A program made the position numbers and the translations under genes. Positions 44,323-47,626 of a DNA stretch of 47,626 nt are shown in pieces. This DNA comes from an uncultured Bacteroidales bacterium (GTDB taxonomy: Bacteria > Bacteroidota > Bacteroidia > Bacteroidales > FEN-979): NCBI GenBank assembly GCA_903926565.1, contig CAIYJU010000040.1:1-47626 (forward strand), read 5' to 3'. The notes beneath the pieces are model-generated. The model had not been told where the DNA came from. It was given only the letters and a program-made list of their open reading frames with translations, and did not search any database. Positions within the stretch are counted from its first letter, which is position 1. Each line of letters starts with the position of its first letter.

Positions 44323-47145
44323 ATGAAAAACATGCATTATAAATCACTGGTATTGACCGGATTGGTCCTCATTGCCTTTTCCTCTTTCTGTCAAAAATCA
44401 ACTGTGGACCTCACCACTCCCCTGGCGGTTGACCCCAACGTGAAAATTGGCAAGCTCGACAACGGACTTGTTTATTATATCAGGAAAAATTCAAAACCTG
44501 AAAAGCGTGTTGAAATGCGGCTTGTCGTCAATGCAGGATCCATCCTTGAAAATGATGATCAGCAAGGGCTTGCTCATTTCATGGAACACATGAACTTCAA
44601 TGGCACCCGAACCTTTCCGAAAAATGAACTGATCGATTTCCTGCAGAAGACAGGCGTCAGGTTTGGTGCCGATATCAATGCATATACCAGTTTCGACGAA
44701 ACCGTCTATATGCTTCAGCTCCCAACCGATGATACTACCCTGGTGGAAAATGGCTATAAGGTGCTGGAAGATTGGGCACACTACGCAGTTCTTGACAACA
44801 AGGAGATTGACAAGGAACGAGGCGTCATTACGGAAGAATGGCGGCTCGGATTGGGCGCCCAGGATCGCATGATGAAGAAATTTTTCCCGGTGATCTTCAA
44901 GGGATCAAAGTATGCAGACCGTACACCGATCGGAAAAATAGAGGTGATTCAGAATTTCAGGCATGAAACATTGAAGGATTTTTACCATGACTGGTATCGT
45001 CCAAATTTGCAGGCTGTGATTCTGGTGGGCGACCTTGACATTATGAAGGCCGAAGCCCAGATCAAGGCTCATTTCGGCAACATGCAGAATCCTGCAAATC
45101 CAAGAGAACGGACCAGTTTTGACATTCCCGACAATACCGAACCTCTCATTGCAATCACAACAGATAAAGAAGCCACCGATAATTTTGTGCTGGTCTTTTA
45201 CAAACACAATCTCAGCCCGGATAAAACACTCGGTGATTTCCGTGATAAAATCATGGCCGAATTGTACACTGGCATGCTCAACAACCGGTTCAATGAAATC
45301 TCTCAAAAACCTGAATCACCTTATATTTTTGCAGGTGGTGGTTATGGCAGGTTCCTGTCGAGGAACAAGGATGCGTTCATGATCAATGCTATGACCAAAG
45401 AAAATCAGATTGATAAAAGCCTGGAAGTGCTTCTTGCTGAAAATGAACGTGTAAAACGGTTTGGATTTACCCAAACTGAGTTTGACCGGCAAAAAGAGGA
45501 GATCATGAGCCAGTATGAAAAGGCCTCGAAAGAGTTTGACAAAACCGAATCAAGTAATTTCTGTGGTGAGTATGTCAGCAATTACCTTTCACAGGACGCA
45601 ATTCCGGGAGCCCAGAAAAAGTTCAAATACCTTAAAAACATCCTGCCGGAAATAAAATTAAGCGAAATCAATGACCTTGCAAAACAATGGGTATCGGATA
45701 AAAATCTTGGGCTTGTCGTGATGGCACCAGAAAAAGAAGGAGTTAAGGTTCCTACTCAGGATGAAATTCTCACGATCATCCACGATTCGAAAACAAAGGA
45801 ATTAACTGCCTATGTTGACAATTTCCGTGAAGAACCTCTCGTTCAGGGCAAATTGAATGGTGGTAAAATAACCTCAAAAAAGGAGAATAAAGAACTTGGG
45901 GCAACTGAACTGACCTTATCCAATGGGGTTACCGTCGTTCTGAAACCAACTACATTCAAAAACGATGAAATCCTGGTATCAGCATACAGTCCCGGTGGGA
46001 ATTCACTGGTCGCCGACATTGATTTTATGTCTGCAAATTACGCTTCCCAGATTATCGATATGAGCGGCGCTGGTCATTTTGACAATGTTGAACTTGAAAA
46101 GAAACTGAAAGGCAAGAATATACAAATCAGTCCGTATGTTGACGATGTTAAAGAAGGGTTTAAAGGGAACACCACTCCGAAGGACTTTGAAACCATGATG
46201 CAGCTCATTTTTCTTTATTTTGATCAGCCGCGAAAGGACACCACTGCCTTTAAAGCGTTTATGTCGCAGATGGAGAACCAGATGAAGTTTATGAAGAGTA
46301 ATCCGGTCATGACATTTTATGATACGATGTTTAAAACCGTCTACCCGGGATACAAACGCCAGGTTATCTTCCCTACTCCTGCCCAGTTGAACGAGGTGAA
46401 CCTCGACAAGGCATTTAAAATTTACAAGGATCGGTTTGCCGATGCAAGTGATTTCAAATTTTTCCTGGTCGGAAACTTCTCAGTTGATTCCATTTCACCA
46501 TTGATCGAGGAGTATTTCGGAAGCCTTCCCGGCCTGAACAGGAAGGAGACCTGGAAAGACACCTCACCGAAAGTTGCCGATGGCATCACAAATCTCACTG
46601 TTTACAAAGGAACCGACCCGCAAAGCATGGTCGGTATGGTAATGCAGGAAAAATTCGTCTGGAATGAGAAGAACGTGCTCTGTATGAACATGATCAGGGA
46701 GATCATGGGGATTAAGCTTGTGGAGGTTATCCGTGAAAAAATGAGCGGTGTTTATTCTCCCCAGGTAATGGTCAACATGGACCAATACCCTGTACCAACT
46801 GTATCGCTGATGGTCATGTTCGGCTGCTCACCCAAAACTACGGACAAGCTCACCAAAGCGGTTTTCGGCGAACTTAAAAAGATCAGGAAAAGCGGGCCGA
46901 CTGAAGTTGACCTGAAAAAGGCCCAGGAGGCCATGATCCGGTCAAGGGAGACCGATCTCGAAAAGAATGAATTCTGGTTGAGGAAAATCGAATCTGTCTA
47001 TTTCAACAACGACGCTCCAAACAGTGTGGAAACATTTAAAGACCGGGTGAATGCAGTAACCTCAGAAGATCTGAAAATCGCAGCATCAACATACTTTAAA
47101 CCTGAACATTACGTTCGGGTTGTATTGATGCCGGAAAAAAAATAG
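44323..47145 (+). CDS. M16 (insulinase/pitrilysin) family zinc metallopeptidase
   Basis: This is a 940-residue exported peptidase. A signal peptide (about 1-23, SLVLTGLVLIAFSSFC) directs it to the periplasm; the cysteine could also be lipidated. The inverted zinc motif HFMEH (85-89) with the downstream ligand Glu165 (KERGVITEEW) marks the active N-terminal half; the C-terminal half (about 520-940) is the inactive M16 domain containing the usual R/Y-type substrate region (IREKMSGVYSPQV). Full-length two-half architecture. Targets are probably small peptides. Start alternatives are the ATGs at 44302 and 44323; the latter gives a normal signal peptide. It stops exactly where smpB begins, implying co-transcription. 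Confidence 0.92.
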   Translation: MKNMHYKSLVLTGLVLIAFSSFCQKSTVDLTTPLAVDPNVKIGKLDNGLVYYIRKNSKPEKRVEMRLVVNAGSILENDDQQGLAHFMEHMNFNGTRTFPKNELIDFLQKTGVRFGADINAYTSFDETVYMLQLPTDDTTLVENGYKVLEDWAHYAVLDNKEIDKERGVITEEWRLGLGAQDRMMKKFFPVIFKGSKYADRTPIGKIEVIQNFRHETLKDFYHDWYRPNLQAVILVGDLDIMKAEAQIKAHFGNMQNPANPRERTSFDIPDNTEPLIAITTDKEATDNFVLVFYKHNLSPDKTLGDFRDKIMAELYTGMLNNRFNEISQKPESPYIFAGGGYGRFLSRNKDAFMINAMTKENQIDKSLEVLLAENERVKRFGFTQTEFDRQKEEIMSQYEKASKEFDKTESSNFCGEYVSNYLSQDAIPGAQKKFKYLKNILPEIKLSEINDLAKQWVSDKNLGLVVMAPEKEGVKVPTQDEILTIIHDSKTKELTAYVDNFREEPLVQGKLNGGKITSKKENKELGATELTLSNGVTVVLKPTTFKNDEILVSAYSPGGNSLVADIDFMSANYASQIIDMSGAGHFDNVELEKKLKGKNIQISPYVDDVKEGFKGNTTPKDFETMMQLIFLYFDQPRKDTTAFKAFMSQMENQMKFMKSNPVMTFYDTMFKTVYPGYKRQVIFPTPAQLNEVNLDKAFKIYKDRFADASDFKFFLVGNFSVDSISPLIEEYFGSLPGLNRKETWKDTSPKVADGITNLTVYKGTDPQSMVGMVMQEKFVWNEKNVLCMNMIREIMGIKLVEVIREKMSGVYSPQVMVNMDQYPVPTVSLMVMFGCSPKTTDKLTKAVFGELKKIRKSGPTEVDLKKAQEAMIRSRETDLEKNEFWLRKIESVYFNNDAPNSVETFKDRVNAVTSEDLKIAASTYFKPEHYVRVVLMPEKK

Positions 47146-47586
47146 ATGGAGAAAGCAGTAAACATACGCAACAAACGCGCCTCACACGAATACTTTCTAA
47201 TACAGGAGGTTACTGCCGGCATACAGCTAACAGGCACCGAGATTAAATCAATCCGTGATGGAACTGCCTCTATTGCAGATGCTTATTGCACTTTCACCGG
47301 AAGTGAGCTTTTTGTGCGCAACATGCATATCGCCGAGTATTCGTACGGCACTCACTACAATCATGAACCAAAACGCGACCGGAAACTGCTTCTGACAAAG
47401 CGTGAACTAAAAAAACTGCTAACAAAAGTAAAGGAAAAGGGATACACTATTATCCCTGTTCTTTTATTTATCAATGACAAAGGGCTGGCCAAACTGACCA
47501 TATCACTCGCCCGGGGGAAACACTCCTACGACAAACGGGAGTCCCTGAAGCAAAAGGATCACCAGCGTGAAATGGAGAGAAATTAA
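47146..47586 (+). CDS. smpB: SsrA-binding protein SmpB (trans-translation)
   Basis: This 146-residue RNA-binding protein escorts tmRNA to stalled ribosomes. Signature segments are present: [20 protein letters not shown] at the start, [10 protein letters not shown], the H.EY....[12 protein letters not shown] loop, and a basic C-terminal tail ([20 protein letters not shown]) that inserts in the mRNA channel. Length is typical. Its ATG follows the M16 stop codon directly with no gap, so it is read from the peptidase promoter or an internal one. No tmRNA gene is seen in the window. Confidence 0.97.
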   Translation: MEKAVNIRNKRASHEYFLIQEVTAGIQLTGTEIKSIRDGTASIADAYCTFTGSELFVRNMHIAEYSYGTHYNHEPKRDRKLLLTKRELKKLLTKVKEKGYTIIPVLLFINDKGLAKLTISLARGKHSYDKRESLKQKDHQREMERN

Positions 47587-47607
47587 TTGAATAGTAATTT
47601 TAATTTT

Positions 47608-47626
47608 ATGAAGAAGAGAACTTTCG
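47608..47626 (+). CDS. Possible start of next gene, cut by window edge
   Basis: An ATG at 47608 opens MKKRTF and runs off the edge. The lysine-rich start is compatible with a signal peptide, but nothing more can be said. Confidence 0.3.

Overview
The window is about 47.6 kb of a Bacteroidota (Bacteroidetes) chromosome. The evidence is SusC/SusD/SusE-type proteins, at least five proteins with C-terminal type IX secretion (T9SS) sorting domains, BACON domains, and repeated TAnnTTTG (-7) promoter motifs upstream of genes. T9SS cargo and the general gene style suggest a free-living or environmental relative of Bacteroidales rather than a typical gut Bacteroides, but no marker gene here fixes the genus.

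Layout. (1) 1-3804, minus strand: a two-gene sensory unit, a CheB-CheR-PAS fusion followed by a PAS sensor protein that runs off the left edge. (2) 4061-11075: assorted genes: a fatty-acid desaturase, a large BACON-domain T9SS protein, a decayed histidine kinase, mscL, a DUF3078 outer-membrane protein and a small membrane protein. (3) 11213-38507: a large starch/glycogen/maltodextrin locus: branching enzyme, a T9SS protein with repeated starch-module-like units, two SLC45-like MFS sugar transporters, 4-alpha-glucanotransferase (GH77), four GH13 amylases with different predicted locations (exported/periplasmic, two lipoproteins, one T9SS-secreted), an esterase with a CBM48-like front and T9SS tail, and susC-susD-susE plus a chimeric SusE-like paralogue. 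A pepE-like peptidase gene lies within it on the opposite strand. (4) 38853-44104: a compact same-strand cluster of a small DDTD protein related to the N-terminal part of archaeal TiaS, a polytopic membrane protein, a lipoprotein, a TonB-dependent receptor and a T9SS protein. This resembles an uncharacterised uptake system and is my best candidate for something undescribed. (5) 44323-47626: M16 peptidase, smpB and the start of another gene.

How the starch locus would work (inference from families): the T9SS-secreted GH13 enzyme, the T9SS repeat protein and the SusD/SusE lipoproteins would bind and cut starch at the cell surface. SusC would import oligosaccharides, and the neopullulanase-like and lipoprotein GH13 enzymes would trim them in the periplasm or at a membrane. 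The two MFS carriers would take maltose or short maltodextrins into the cytoplasm, where GH77 and the branching enzyme would remodel them and build glycogen. No SusR regulator, GH97 SusB or lipoprotein SusG-type enzyme is recognisable in the window.

The gaps between the starch genes are crowded with two kinds of repeat: REP-like palindrome composites (18.6, 20.7 and 34.0 kb) and imperfect inverted repeats built from AACCACAAAG/CTTTGTGGTT-like words (11.1, 20.6-20.9, 26.3 and 38.6 kb). One copy of the second kind appears to have run into the 3' end of a TonB receptor gene. I saw no tRNA, rRNA, CRISPR array, transposase or phage gene.
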